Assembly (NCBI GenBank): GCA_964448055.1
Contig: CAYUVB010000003.1
Span: 1-60,560 of the forward strand
Reading direction: 5' to 3'
From: WANQ01 sp964448055
GTDB lineage: Archaea; Thermoproteota; Thermoprotei_A; Sulfolobales; WANQ01
DNA length: 60,560 nucleotides
Within the stretch, counting starts at the first letter, position 1. The number at the start of each line of letters is the position of its first letter. The translations under genes and the position numbers were made by a program. Below the pieces are notes generated by a model that saw nothing but the letters and a program-made list of their open reading frames with translations, was not told where the DNA came from and did no database searches. Shown piece after piece: positions 42,959 to 52,104 of this stretch.

Positions 42959-44602
42959 ATGTTTAAAGTAAAGAGATGGCTTAGTAGAGAAGAATTCGAA
43001 GATCTTATTCAAATAAGCGATTATCTAGGCAGGATGGGAGGATACTCTATATTTAGAATAAATATTGAGAAGATAAAAAAGCAAAACCTATCATACAAAG
43101 ACGTGATAGCCATACTAGAGCAATCTAATGTAGTATTAGACGAAAAGAGTAAGAAAGTACTTGAGGAAATTATATCTTCATTAAGAACCATAGAGATATT
43201 CTGGGATGGCGTATATGTGTACATGAAGCCTAATTTCTACTTAGGATCTATTTATGAAGAAATAAAGAATATGGTAGAATATGATTCCAAACGAAAAATC
43301 TTTAAAATTAAACCAATATACTACTTCGACTTGCTAGAAATATTGAAGAATAAGAATGTGAAGATAATAGATAAAACTAATTTGAAAGAAAGTATCCCAT
43401 TAGGATTCAATGTTGATTTAAAGGTAAAATTACGTCCTTACCAAGAGGAAGCTGTAAAAAGATGGATTTCACGAAAGAGAGGAATAATAGCATTACCCAC
43501 AGGAGCTGGTAAGACAATAATAGCTTTAGCTATAATATCTAAATTAGGAGAACGAACACTCATAGTTACATATACCAAAGATCAAATGATGCAATGGAAA
43601 GACATGATACAAAAATATACTAATATAACCATAGATAAGGTAGGACTATATTATAGTGACGTTAAGAAAATCGCTCCCATCACGATAACAACCTATCAAA
43701 CAGCATACAGACATGCACATAAGCTAGCACCATTTTTCTCTTTGCTAATAATAGATGAAGTTCATCACCTACCAGCTGAAAAATTCAGATACATAGCCTT
43801 AAACATGTATGCTAGACATAGACTAGGTTTATCTGCAACAGTAGTAAGGGAAGACGGAAAACACGAAGAATTATTCCCGTTAATGGGAGGAATAGTATAT
43901 TGGAAATCTGCAAGTGAACTTGTAGAAGAAGGATATCTAGCAACGTATAGGATAAAACAAGTATATGTAACATTAACTACTGAAGAGAAGAAAAGATTAC
44001 GAGAGCTTCTAAAGCTCTATAGATTATTTGCTAAAGGTAGAAGTTTCCAGGAATTACTTAAATACGCAAGAATAGGCGATGAAGATGCACAGAGAGCTTT
44101 AAGCATACATAGCCGTATTAGACTATTAATCCACATGGCTGAAAACAAGATCAAGGCTATAAAAGAAATAGTGGATAGAGAGCTAAAGAGAAATTCAAAG
44201 ATAATAATATTCACACAATATGTTGAACAAGCAAAGAGACTAGCTAAAGAGTTAGATGCATTATTATTAACAGGTGAACTAGATGCTAGAGAAAGAAGTA
44301 CAATACTCGAGAAGTTTAGAAGAAACAGCAAGGGTGTATTAGTAGTTACAACTGTTGGTGATGAAGGACTGGATATACCTGATGCAAATGTTGGTATAAT
44401 AGCTGCTGGAACTGGTTCAAGAAGACAATTCATACAAAGACTAGGTAGACTATTACGTAGGAAAGATAATAAGAGCGAAGCAATACTATATGAAGTTATA
44501 GTCAAGGGTACAAGTGAAGAAATACAATCACGTAAACGGAAAATCTTAGAACTAGGAGAAGTCTTGGAAGGGTTCAGTGAGGTCGATGATCATCATTTGT
44601 AA
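42959..44602 (+). CDS. xpb: XPB-type DNA helicase
   Basis: A 547-residue superfamily 2 helicase of the XPB/Rad25 group, used in repair and transcription. It has Walker A ALPTGAGKTIIALAI, box II IIDEVHHLPAEK, the RED motif VVREDGKHEELF and the thumb region, then helicase domain 2 with IFTQYVEQAKRLAKE and RQFIQRLGRLLRRK. The ATG lies nine bases after an assembly gap with no stop between, so the true start could be upstream. Its 3' end is antisense to a candidate small RNA. Confidence 0.95.
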   Translation: MFKVKRWLSREEFEDLIQISDYLGRMGGYSIFRINIEKIKKQNLSYKDVIAILEQSNVVLDEKSKKVLEEIISSLRTIEIFWDGVYVYMKPNFYLGSIYEEIKNMVEYDSKRKIFKIKPIYYFDLLEILKNKNVKIIDKTNLKESIPLGFNVDLKVKLRPYQEEAVKRWISRKRGIIALPTGAGKTIIALAIISKLGERTLIVTYTKDQMMQWKDMIQKYTNITIDKVGLYYSDVKKIAPITITTYQTAYRHAHKLAPFFSLLIIDEVHHLPAEKFRYIALNMYARHRLGLSATVVREDGKHEELFPLMGGIVYWKSASELVEEGYLATYRIKQVYVTLTTEEKKRLRELLKLYRLFAKGRSFQELLKYARIGDEDAQRALSIHSRIRLLIHMAENKIKAIKEIVDRELKRNSKIIIFTQYVEQAKRLAKELDALLLTGELDARERSTILEKFRRNSKGVLVVTTVGDEGLDIPDANVGIIAAGTGSRRQFIQRLGRLLRRKDNKSEAILYEVIVKGTSEEIQSRKRKILELGEVLEGFSEVDDHHL

Positions 44603-44629
44603 TCATTTTAGGGTAGCATCATCATTACC
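44571..44629 (-). ncRNA. Box C/D guide sRNA straddling the ends of xpb and taw3
   Basis: Complement strand: C box ATGATGA (44625-44619), 12-base guide, D' ATGA (44606-44603), six bases, C' ATGATGA (44596-44590), 12-base guide and D CTGA (44577-44574). Only D' has a change. The C box lies in the codons Asn-Asp-Asp of Taw3, D' overlaps its stop codon, and the C'/D half is antisense to the last codons of xpb. It may be processed from the taw3 mRNA. Confidence 0.65.
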
Positions 44630-45214
44630 CGTATAACTATACCATATACCAAGCCTATAAATATTAACCTCTATTATATTCCGATACAAATAAGCTAAGA
44701 GAAAGTTACACAAAGACAATACACTTGCTTTATCATTAATGTTAAGTAGTAGATTATTACCTACCTTTACAGGTATATCTAGCCTTAAAGAGGATGCATA
44801 CTCTATTACAGAACCGTCCTTGCCGAATGATTTCATCTGAAAACCCTTAAATCCTAACTTAGCGAAGATCTTATGTAACCTTTGTATGCTAGCTAAGTCC
44901 TTACTAAATACATCTAAGACAAAACCCCTTAAACGTATAATTAATGAATCCTCGCACATACGTATGCTTTGAGCTATTTTACTGATAAGACCATCATGGT
45001 TGACAAGACCGTGGATACTCCCCAATCGTGCACCAGGCTTACTTTCTTTTCCTTCCATCGTACATATAAATGATATTCTGCCACTACATGACGATGTAGT
45101 GAAGAGGTTTATATCTCTATTAATACTCAACAGTATATCGATAAGAAGTTTATCAACAGTACCCGCTATAATTTCATTTCTTAAACGATTATAAAAAACG
45201 TTAAACTTGTCCAA
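44603..45214 (-). CDS. taw3: tRNA wybutosine-synthesis protein Taw3
   Basis: A 203-residue enzyme of the TYW3 family, which methylates the wyosine intermediate at G37 of tRNA-Phe. The signature LFTTSSCSGRISFI near residue 40 is present, as is the later FGKDGSVIEYASSLRLDIPV. It ends one base after xpb does, on the other strand. Its last codons also form half of a box C/D RNA. Confidence 0.88.
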   Translation of the reverse strand: MDKFNVFYNRLRNEIIAGTVDKLLIDILLSINRDINLFTTSSCSGRISFICTMEGKESKPGARLGSIHGLVNHDGLISKIAQSIRMCEDSLIIRLRGFVLDVFSKDLASIQRLHKIFAKLGFKGFQMKSFGKDGSVIEYASSLRLDIPVKVGNNLLLNINDKASVLSLCNFLLAYLYRNIIEVNIYRLGIWYSYTGNDDATLK

Positions 45215-45232
45215 GGCGTGATATAACCCTAC

Positions 45233-46018
45233 TCACTTAATTTGCCCAGATACATATATTATACTTCTTAGCAATAATAATGTAATTATCTCCTGAATAT
45301 AGCCATTCAATTCATTTAGGTTTGTCTCTATAAGAAAGGCTATACATGGTCTACCTAGTATTTCAATGATTATGGGTAGGCTGTCTACACTTACTAAGGG
45401 TTTTACCGGCGCCTTCTCATATTCATTTAAGGAGTAAACAGATAATTTTACATCATTCTTAAACCTACATAATATTTCATCAAGTCCATAAGTTATGAAG
45501 TGGTCTTTATCTACTAATACTATTTTACCAGAAACATCTTTGATAGAGGTAGTTAGACCCATATTTGAAAGCACTTGAGAACAACATTTACCATAACATA
45601 TATTTAATTCGTTACCAATACTGACACTCTTATTAATAAGTACATTGTTCAATCCTAAGGACTTATTCACACCACAAATACTAATACTGGTACACCTAGG
45701 TGTCAGTGTTTTAGCCCAGATAGGGTCTAACAACTCTATGGTTTTAAGTTGCGGTATTACATTAACTATATGGTTTATGTATTCATTATCAAACACTACG
45801 CTACCGTAATTTAGCACTAGAAACAGAGGGCGTAAGCTATGGTTCTGAAGCTTTACTCTTGCGACTACCGGTTCAAGTAAGAATGATACTAAGTAATCTT
45901 GACATGTAGCGTTTATGACCTGCTTATAAAATTCTAGTAACTTGTCTATTTCTAACGATAATATATTCTCCAATAACACGATCTTACTGCCACGATTAAT
46001 TCGAGGCACAAACACCAC
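45233..46018 (-). CDS. Uncharacterised protein, about 260 residues
   Basis: I do not recognise this protein. It is soluble, with many short hydrophobic strands and seven cysteines, some in a cluster (NICYGKCCSQV). It ends with a helix (NGYIQEIITLLLLRSIIYV). The frame opens with GTG GTG TTT GTG; the GTG at 46009, with GGTGG five bases before it, is the likely start. It is followed by taw3 with an 18-base gap and preceded by a box C/D RNA 13 bases away. Confidence 0.65.
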   Translation of the reverse strand: MVFVPRINRGSKIVLLENILSLEIDKLLEFYKQVINATCQDYLVSFLLEPVVARVKLQNHSLRPLFLVLNYGSVVFDNEYINHIVNVIPQLKTIELLDPIWAKTLTPRCTSISICGVNKSLGLNNVLINKSVSIGNELNICYGKCCSQVLSNMGLTTSIKDVSGKIVLVDKDHFITYGLDEILCRFKNDVKLSVYSLNEYEKAPVKPLVSVDSLPIIIEILGRPCIAFLIETNLNELNGYIQEIITLLLLRSIIYVSGQIK

Positions 46019-46028
46019 CGATTATTAT

Positions 46029-46086
46029 GCTCAGCAGCCTGGCTTCAATCATCATAAAATTCATCTCTTACGAGGCTCATCATAGC
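46029..46086 (-). ncRNA. Box C/D guide sRNA
   Basis: Complement strand: C box ATGATGA (46083-46077), 12-base guide, D' ATGA (46064-46061), five bases, C' ATGATGA (46055-46049), 14-base guide and D CTGA (46034-46031). C, C' and D are perfect. Its promoter, if any, would fall in the assembly gap that starts at 46104. It directly precedes the unknown gene on the same strand. Confidence 0.72.
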
Positions 46087-46103
46087 TTCAAGGTATAGTA
46101 GGC

Positions 46104-46203
46104 NNNNNNNNNNNNNNNNNNNNNNNNNNNNNNNNNNNNNNNNNNNNNNNNNNNNNNNNNNNNNNNNNNNNNNNNNNNNNNNNNNNNNNNNNNNNNNNNN
46201 NNN
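46104..46203. other. Assembly gap (100 N)
   Basis: Exactly 100 unknown bases of unmeasured true length, cutting the start of the plus-strand frame that follows. Confidence 0.99.
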
Positions 46204-46359
46204 CTTAGAAACATCGACCCCGACGTGGAAGTAAGTATTAGTAATTCAAGTATAGTAATTCATTGTAAACGTATTGAGTGTAAGGAGACTATTGAAAAGT
46301 ATCTCAAACTCATACCTAATCTTCGTCCTCATATATTTCTACAAGAATTCTCGCCTTAA
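46204..46359 (+). CDS. C-terminal fragment of a small protein, possibly KEOPS subunit Pcc1
   Basis: A plus-strand frame of 51 codons opens at the gap edge and ends at a TAA. It reads DPDVEVSISNSSIVIHCKR followed by ECKETIEKYLKLI. The strand-strand-helix pattern with a closing YLKLI recalls Pcc1, the dimerising subunit of KEOPS, but the match is loose. It overlaps the 3' end of the gene on the other strand by 44 bases. It may also be noncoding. Confidence 0.35.
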   Translation, partial: LRNIDPDVEVSISNSSIVIHCKRIECKETIEKYLKLIPNLRPHIFLQEFSP

Positions 46360-46654
46360 CATTATCTAGTCTAAAAGGAGGGGGTTCTTCTCCTAAATCT
46401 ACTGCAAATACAACATTATTACCTAATGCATCTGTGAACCGTACCTCAGCAACATATTTTTTCTTAAAGCCTTTTTCTAAGGACTTAAGTAAAGCATTAT
46501 ATATTCTCGATATAGCCATTTGTAGAGCAACAGGACTTGAGAAATCCTCAGGTCTAAGTTGAATAGAGGTTAATTCCCCTAGAATTTCACCTATTCTTGC
46601 TTGGCCTGTAAATATGGATATTCTTTTCTTACTTTCATTAATGCTATTTGCCAA
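46316..46654 (-). CDS. Uncharacterised protein, 112 residues
   Basis: I do not recognise this protein. It has an amphipathic helix (VALQMAISRIYNALLKSLEK) between an N-terminal segment and two strands (KYVAEVRFTDALGNNVVFAV), and an acidic end (ARILVEIYEDED). It is soluble and has no cysteine or known motif. It is on the same strand as the Alba gene, 140 bases further on. Confidence 0.65.
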   Translation of the reverse strand: MANSINESKKRISIFTGQARIGEILGELTSIQLRPEDFSSPVALQMAISRIYNALLKSLEKGFKKKYVAEVRFTDALGNNVVFAVDLGEEPPPFRLDNVKARILVEIYEDED

Positions 46655-46794
46655 AATCTAAACACCTACTCCACCTTACGCCTACCTAGGTATAAATGGT
46701 TTTAGGTTAAAATAGAATGTCTTTACAAGAAAACTTAGAAGAAAAATATTGTTAGCAGCCGCGAAGCATTTTGTATTATTTATTTTTAATATGG

Positions 46795-47094
46795 TTACTC
46801 TTCTTTTCTTACAATGGTTATCTCTATAGTTGATACTCTGCTTTGGCGGCCATCTTGGCTTGTTACTGTTTGGCTACCAATCTTTACTTCTTTAACGTCG
46901 ATCTTGCCTGGTAGGAATCTGTTTCTTACGATTTCTACTGTGTCAACTGCTTTGCTTATTGCTCTTCCTCTAGCCTTTACTACGATCTCGTTTACACCTT
47001 GGTTTAATAATGTTAGAGTTGCTAGTACGTAGTTCATTACGGGTTTCTTTCCTACTAGAACTACATTACTTGGGGTTGGCTGACCAGTTGACAT
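46795..47094 (-). CDS. alba1: Chromatin protein Alba
   Basis: A 99-residue DNA- and RNA-binding protein. It has the Alba core VVLVGKKPVMNYVLATLTLL, in which the lysines are the usual acetylation and DNA-contact site, then the second helix GRAISKAVDTVEIVRNRFLP. It forms dimers that coat DNA. Reverse gyrase and a second Alba gene follow within 5 kb, making a chromatin-maintenance group. Confidence 0.97.
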   Translation of the reverse strand: MSTGQPTPSNVVLVGKKPVMNYVLATLTLLNQGVNEIVVKARGRAISKAVDTVEIVRNRFLPGKIDVKEVKIGSQTVTSQDGRQSRVSTIEITIVRKEE

Positions 47095-47178
47095 ATTTTC
47101 TTCCCCTGATATTATTGTATTAGCGTGTTAAGGGCTAGTAAGTGGTTGTATATAAAGATTTCCCTATAGACTCAGCAT

Positions 47179-47880
47179 CTAAAGCTTGTATGCATGAATT
47201 ACTCTAGCTTTGGAAAAAGGTAGTGAAACAGTTTCGACTACTTGTAAACCTAGCTCTATTAGTGTTGAATATATTTCCTCTTGCATCTTACGCTCGCTTC
47301 CAATAAATATAGATAAGGATCCTCCTGGCTTCAGTAACTTTATGAGCTTATGTAGGAAATGTTTTGAGTACAAACGTTTATTTTTTCTAGGGTTAGGGCC
47401 ACCATCATGAATTATGTGATCGAATTCATCATTTAAGCAATCGATTATTTCTACTGCATCACTGAAAATTACCTTTACATCGGGTAGCCATAATACTTCT
47501 TGATATACTTTTATGGGATTTCTATATAACGCTACATATAATATTTCTCCTGATGCATCTATTGTTACGTATATTTTAGGTTTAGCCATATAGTGTACCA
47601 CATAAGCTGTACGACCTAAACCTGTTCCTATTTCAAGTACTCTTGAGTTATTCGTGACTTTCTCAGGCCAAGCTATGTAGCTGCCTGCATAATTCATTTG
47701 AACTATATCGAGTGGTTCACTGCTTTTGTATCCTAAACCACCTGTAATTTTATCTATAAGGCTCACTATTTCTTCGTAACTCAAGTTCCCTACATAGTTA
47801 TAGCGTTCCTCAACTATTCTACGACTATACCTATTTACATCATCATATCTTCTGCTTAGTAACATATCGCATATATTCAA
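47179..47880 (-). CDS. Class I SAM-dependent methyltransferase (spermidine synthase-like fold)
   Basis: A 233-residue protein with motif I SRVLEIGTGLGRTAYVVHY near residue 82, an acidic residue in YVTIDASGEILYVA, and the catalytic-region motif DHIIHDGGPNPRKN. The N-terminal 70 residues are a helical cap. The fold matches spermidine synthase and MnmC-type methyltransferases; the substrate is unknown. It is divergent from reverse gyrase. Confidence 0.78.
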   Translation of the reverse strand: MNICDMLLSRRYDDVNRYSRRIVEERYNYVGNLSYEEIVSLIDKITGGLGYKSSEPLDIVQMNYAGSYIAWPEKVTNNSRVLEIGTGLGRTAYVVHYMAKPKIYVTIDASGEILYVALYRNPIKVYQEVLWLPDVKVIFSDAVEIIDCLNDEFDHIIHDGGPNPRKNKRLYSKHFLHKLIKLLKPGGSLSIFIGSERKMQEEIYSTLIELGLQVVETVSLPFSKARVIHAYKL

Positions 47881-47952
47881 GGATGCTATTACCCCAGGGT
47901 ATTATTGGGCACACGGTTTTAAGGTTGCAACATTAATGCACACCATTTCTCA

Positions 47953-50900
47953 TTGGGAAACAATGGTATGGAAACTATTTACGAGAGATTATGCTATAAC
48001 TGCGGAGGACCTATAAGTTCAAGTAGGTTAAGACAAGGTCTTCCCTGTACAAATTGCCTTAACGAAGACATTGTTACACTTAATCACTTAAACTTTAAGG
48101 AAAAGTTAAAGATAGTATACAAACACTTAGTTGAAAAAGGAAAAGCCCACGGAATAATAACCTTAATGGATATCGAAGAAGAAATTGAAGAGTTCACACA
48201 ATTCTTTCGAAGAATTACAGGTTATAATTTATGGAGTGCGCAAAGAACTTGGACAAGAAGACTATTACTAAATGAGAGTTTCGCTATAGTAGCACCAACA
48301 GGTGTAGGTAAAACAACACTACTAATAGTATACTCCATGTACACTGCACTTAAAGGCGGAAAAGTATACTTCATCGTACCTACAAATACTCTTGTAGATC
48401 AAGTATATCGAACCTTTACTAAATACTCCTCTAATTCCAATCTCACCATAAATATAATTGCATATAATTCACGCTTACCCAAAAATAAACGTCATGAAAT
48501 ACTACGTAAGATCGAAGAAGGAGAATACGATATACTCATTACAACAGCTAACTTTCTGTCAAGAAACTATGATCTTCTATCTAAAACCAAATTCAAGTTA
48601 ATAGTAGTAGATGATGTTGATGCGATACTTAGAAATTCTAAAAATATTGAAAGAATACTATCATTACTAGGATTCTCTCAAGAAATCATTAGTGAAGCTC
48701 TCAAAGCTATATTCCTGAAAATACAAGCTATGAAATTAAAGACCATGGGTAAAAACGATGAATACCAACGAATACTAGAGGAAATAGCTGAAATAAATGA
48801 TAAGATACATCTCCATAAATCAATGAATAATATAGGTCAACTAGTCTTAGCAAGTGCTACTGGTAGAGCAAGAGGCATAAAAGTGAAACTATTCAAGGAA
48901 TTGCTAGGATTCGATATAGGCGGGATAAGTGAGTACATGCGTAATATTCTTGATGCGTATATGGAGTACGAAGACGTTTATACACAACTAAAAGAAATTT
49001 ACAACAAGCTCGGACCTGGAGGCCTGATATTTGTTTCAAAAGATAAAGGAGTAAAACTAGTCAAGGAGCTCTATAAGGTCCTCCAGGATAGCGGAGTAAG
49101 ATGTGCAAAGGCTCTTGCTGGATCGAGTTTTATAGACAAACTACAACGCGGAGATGTAGATTTACTCATAGGTGTAGCATCATATTATGGTGTAATGGTT
49201 AGAGGTCTTGATGAGCCTCAACGGGTAAGGTACGCTATATTTGTAGGCATACCTAAGCATGTAATAACATTGGAAAAAGCATTAAACAGTCCCTGGAGAA
49301 TAATACAATTAGCATTACTACTCATGGAGAAGGGCATAGAGGTAATCGACCGAAGATCATTAAACAAGCTCACACAAAGACTAAGTAGTTTAAAGCAGTC
49401 AGAGAATCTCATTTTACGTATAGCATTATCTAAAAATGAGGACCTTAAGGGGAAATTGTCTGAAATACTAAATGAGTTAAAGAGTTTACGAGTAAGAGTA
49501 AGAAATGAATTATGCGAACTGCTTAAGAACAATGAAAAAATAGTTTCAGAGAACTTCATAGTTAAAAACGAAGGAGGAGTAATTAAGATAATAGTACCTG
49601 ATATAATGACCTATATCCAAGCTAGCGGTAGAACAAGTAGACTGTTTAAGGGACACATGACCTTTGGTTTATCCATAATAATAGTCGATGACCAAGACTT
49701 ATTTAATGTATTTATTAATAAAATGAGAAGATACTTCCCTCGATTCAACGTATTACCATTTAACTCTATTGACCTAAATGAAGTAAAAGAAAGAATAAGA
49801 AGAACGAGAGAAGATGAAGTAAATGATGATTTTACACCTATAAAGACAGCATTGCTAGTAGTTGAGTCACCTGTAAAAGCTAAAACTATAGCCCGATTAT
49901 TTGGTAAACCAGCAAAAAGGAGAATAGGAAGATTAATTGTTTATGAGGTACCTGGTTATGTAAAAGTTAAGGATAGAGATACAATGTATTTATTCTTAAT
50001 AACAGCAAGCTATGGTCATTTAACAGATCTAACAATGAGCAACATAGGTTTCTATGGAGTAATAGTTGACGAAGATAAATACATACCAGTATATAACACT
50101 ATAAAAAGATGTCTAAAATGTGGATACCAGTTCACGAGTAATGATTATAAATGCCCTCGATGTGGTTCAACGTTAATAAATGATTCTATTGACATAATAA
50201 AAGCCTTACAACGACTTGCCTCAGAGGTAGACGAGGTATATATTGCAACAGACCCTGACATTGAAGGAGAGAAAATAGCTTGGGACATATACAATATAGT
50301 AGCTGCATATGTTAATAATGTATACAGGCTAGACATATACGAAATCACACGGAATGGAGTAGAAAGGGCATTCGCTAATCCAAGGGGTCTTAGTAATACC
50401 CTTGTTAAAGCTCAATTAGTTAGAAGAATTACTGATAGATGGATAGGTTTCTCATTAAGCACTCATTTATGGTCTATCTTTGGATTGAACTGGCTAGGTG
50501 CTGGAAGAGTACAAACTCCTGTATTAGGCTGGATAATCAACAGATACCGTGTATGGAAAAGTGAACGTGGATATAAAATACTACTTGACCTAGAGGATAG
50601 CATAAGAATATCATTATTCGTTAAAGACAAAAAACAACTAGAAAATATAGTAAATCAAATTGATAAAGGCGTAATAGTAGAAGATTTAATATTCTATGAG
50701 AAAAACATAAATCCGCCACCACCTTATACTACTGATGAATTACTTAGAGATGCTAGTATACGTTTAGGTCTTACTGCTGGCAAGGCCATGAAAGTAGCCC
50801 AAGAATTATTCGAGGTAGGATTGATAACTTATCATAGAACAGATAGCATAAGGATTTCATCTACAGGTATAGGGGTAGCTAAGAACTATATTTGTGACAA

Positions 50901-51672
50901 ATTACGTAAGTGTAATCTATTTGCACCTAGGACGTGGAGTGATAAAGGCGCTCATGAAGCAATAAGACCTACTAAACCCTTAGATTCAGAAGATTTAATG
51001 AAGAGTATAGTTAATGGCGAGATAAATATACCCATACCACTAACAAGGGCACATATAAAGCTATATGATCTAATATTTCGTAGATTCATAGCAAGTCAGA
51101 TGAAGCCCACCAGAGTACTTATGGCTAAGATTTCTCTAAGAGTTAAAGGATACGGACAAATACAACTTGAATTACCAGTTAAGATCTTAGATGAAGGACA
51201 CATGTTATTAACCAGACAGAGAATCTATGAAAACGTAATGTCGTTTAAGAAAGGCTGTGTACTGAAGGCAAAGATATACAAGATTCTAAGAGCTTCACCT
51301 ATAAGTCTCTATACCTATGGAGATCTAGTATGGCTCATGAAGAATAAAGGATTAGGTAGACCGAGTACTTATGCTAAGATACTTGAATCTATAAGAAGAC
51401 ATGGCTATGTAATAGAGTCTAAGAAGAGAAAGTACTTGATCCCAACGAGAATAGGAATTAAGGTATATGAATACCTTACATCAAACTTCCCTGAACTTGT
51501 ATCTGAAGATACGACAAGGAGACTTGAGGAGACCCTAGACCTCGTAGAGAAGGGAGTTAAAGACTATATGGAAGTACTTAGATCAACGTATGAAACTGTA
51601 ACATCAACACTAGCAAGAGTTAGCGGTAAAGAGGCATACGTACCTACTTCAACTACTTCTATATCTACTTAA
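47953..51672 (+). CDS. rgy: Reverse gyrase
   Basis: A 1239-residue protein that adds positive supercoils to DNA, found in hyperthermophiles. The N-terminal zinc finger (LCYNCGGP, PCTNC) leads to a helicase half with Walker A APTGVGKTTLLIVY and box II VVDDVDAIL. The topoisomerase IA half has LLVVESPVKAKTIARLF, a second zinc site (CLKCGYQF, CPRCG), the acidic TDPDIEGEKIAWDI, and the catalytic tyrosine in GLITYHRTDSIRIS. All key residues are present. The frame opens at a TTG with a TTTTAAGG box close upstream; ATG at 47968 is the alternative. Confidence 0.98.
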   Translation: MGNNGMETIYERLCYNCGGPISSSRLRQGLPCTNCLNEDIVTLNHLNFKEKLKIVYKHLVEKGKAHGIITLMDIEEEIEEFTQFFRRITGYNLWSAQRTWTRRLLLNESFAIVAPTGVGKTTLLIVYSMYTALKGGKVYFIVPTNTLVDQVYRTFTKYSSNSNLTINIIAYNSRLPKNKRHEILRKIEEGEYDILITTANFLSRNYDLLSKTKFKLIVVDDVDAILRNSKNIERILSLLGFSQEIISEALKAIFLKIQAMKLKTMGKNDEYQRILEEIAEINDKIHLHKSMNNIGQLVLASATGRARGIKVKLFKELLGFDIGGISEYMRNILDAYMEYEDVYTQLKEIYNKLGPGGLIFVSKDKGVKLVKELYKVLQDSGVRCAKALAGSSFIDKLQRGDVDLLIGVASYYGVMVRGLDEPQRVRYAIFVGIPKHVITLEKALNSPWRIIQLALLLMEKGIEVIDRRSLNKLTQRLSSLKQSENLILRIALSKNEDLKGKLSEILNELKSLRVRVRNELCELLKNNEKIVSENFIVKNEGGVIKIIVPDIMTYIQASGRTSRLFKGHMTFGLSIIIVDDQDLFNVFINKMRRYFPRFNVLPFNSIDLNEVKERIRRTREDEVNDDFTPIKTALLVVESPVKAKTIARLFGKPAKRRIGRLIVYEVPGYVKVKDRDTMYLFLITASYGHLTDLTMSNIGFYGVIVDEDKYIPVYNTIKRCLKCGYQFTSNDYKCPRCGSTLINDSIDIIKALQRLASEVDEVYIATDPDIEGEKIAWDIYNIVAAYVNNVYRLDIYEITRNGVERAFANPRGLSNTLVKAQLVRRITDRWIGFSLSTHLWSIFGLNWLGAGRVQTPVLGWIINRYRVWKSERGYKILLDLEDSIRISLFVKDKKQLENIVNQIDKGVIVEDLIFYEKNINPPPPYTTDELLRDASIRLGLTAGKAMKVAQELFEVGLITYHRTDSIRISSTGIGVAKNYICDKLRKCNLFAPRTWSDKGAHEAIRPTKPLDSEDLMKSIVNGEINIPIPLTRAHIKLYDLIFRRFIASQMKPTRVLMAKISLRVKGYGQIQLELPVKILDEGHMLLTRQRIYENVMSFKKGCVLKAKIYKILRASPISLYTYGDLVWLMKNKGLGRPSTYAKILESIRRHGYVIESKKRKYLIPTRIGIKVYEYLTSNFPELVSEDTTRRLEETLDLVEKGVKDYMEVLRSTYETVTSTLARVSGKEAYVPTSTTSIST

Positions 51673-51692
51673 CTTAGGTAGTTAGGTAGGCC

Positions 51693-51956
51693 TTAGAAAG
51701 CACGCTTCAACTTTATTTTTATGTAGGATACTCTTCGTGTACCACTATATTCACTTCCTATTTCTACATCTGCTAACTCGATACTATCTCCTAATCTATC
51801 TCTAAGCGCATTGTATACTTCTACTGCTTTATTTATCGCATCTCCGCGTGCTTTTAATACAACTTCGTCGACTCCTTGGTTAAACATTACTATTACTGCA
51901 AGTACATAATTTGATACAGACTTTCTGCCGATAACGACTGTGTTAGGTTCTACCAT
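51693..51956 (-). CDS. alba2: Alba-family chromatin protein, second copy
   Basis: An 87-residue Alba paralogue: VIGRKSVSNYVLAVIVMFNQ, then GDAINKAVEVYNALRDRLG and a final SYIKIKLKRAF. The double lysine of the first copy is Arg-Lys here. Crenarchaea often carry such a second Alba that pairs with the first. It converges on reverse gyrase, whose stop is 20 bases away. Confidence 0.94.
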   Translation of the reverse strand: MVEPNTVVIGRKSVSNYVLAVIVMFNQGVDEVVLKARGDAINKAVEVYNALRDRLGDSIELADVEIGSEYSGTRRVSYIKIKLKRAF

Positions 51957-52022
51957 TGTAACCCCTAGTCATGCAAATAGAGGTGGGGTCTAAAAGATAT
52001 TTCCCAGAAACGAATCATGAGT

Positions 52023-52104
52023 TCTCAGCCGGGATTACAATTCATCATTTAAACTGCTACATGACATTATTGGTTTGTTCAGTGGATAGGGCGGTCATCA
52101 TAGT
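52023..52104 (-). ncRNA. Box C/D guide sRNA with a long D'-C' spacer
   Basis: Complement strand: C box ATGATGA (52101-52095), 12-base guide, D' CTGA (52082-52079), 30 bases, C' ATGATGA (52048-52042), 13-base guide and D CTGA (52028-52025). All four boxes are perfect. The 30-base spacer is several times the normal archaeal length. The C box overlaps the stop codon of the upstream gene, so the RNA lies in that mRNA's 3' end. Confidence 0.68.

Noticed and set aside
42803..43012. Minus-strand frame crossing the N gap
   Set aside because: Half is unknown sequence and the rest is antisense to xpb.
41624..46203. The N runs as biological low-complexity sequence
   Set aside because: All three are exactly 100 bases, a scaffold placeholder.
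47400..47460. ATGATGA and ATGATGG in the methyltransferase gene as a guide RNA
   Set aside because: No D boxes follow at a useful distance; the codons explain them.
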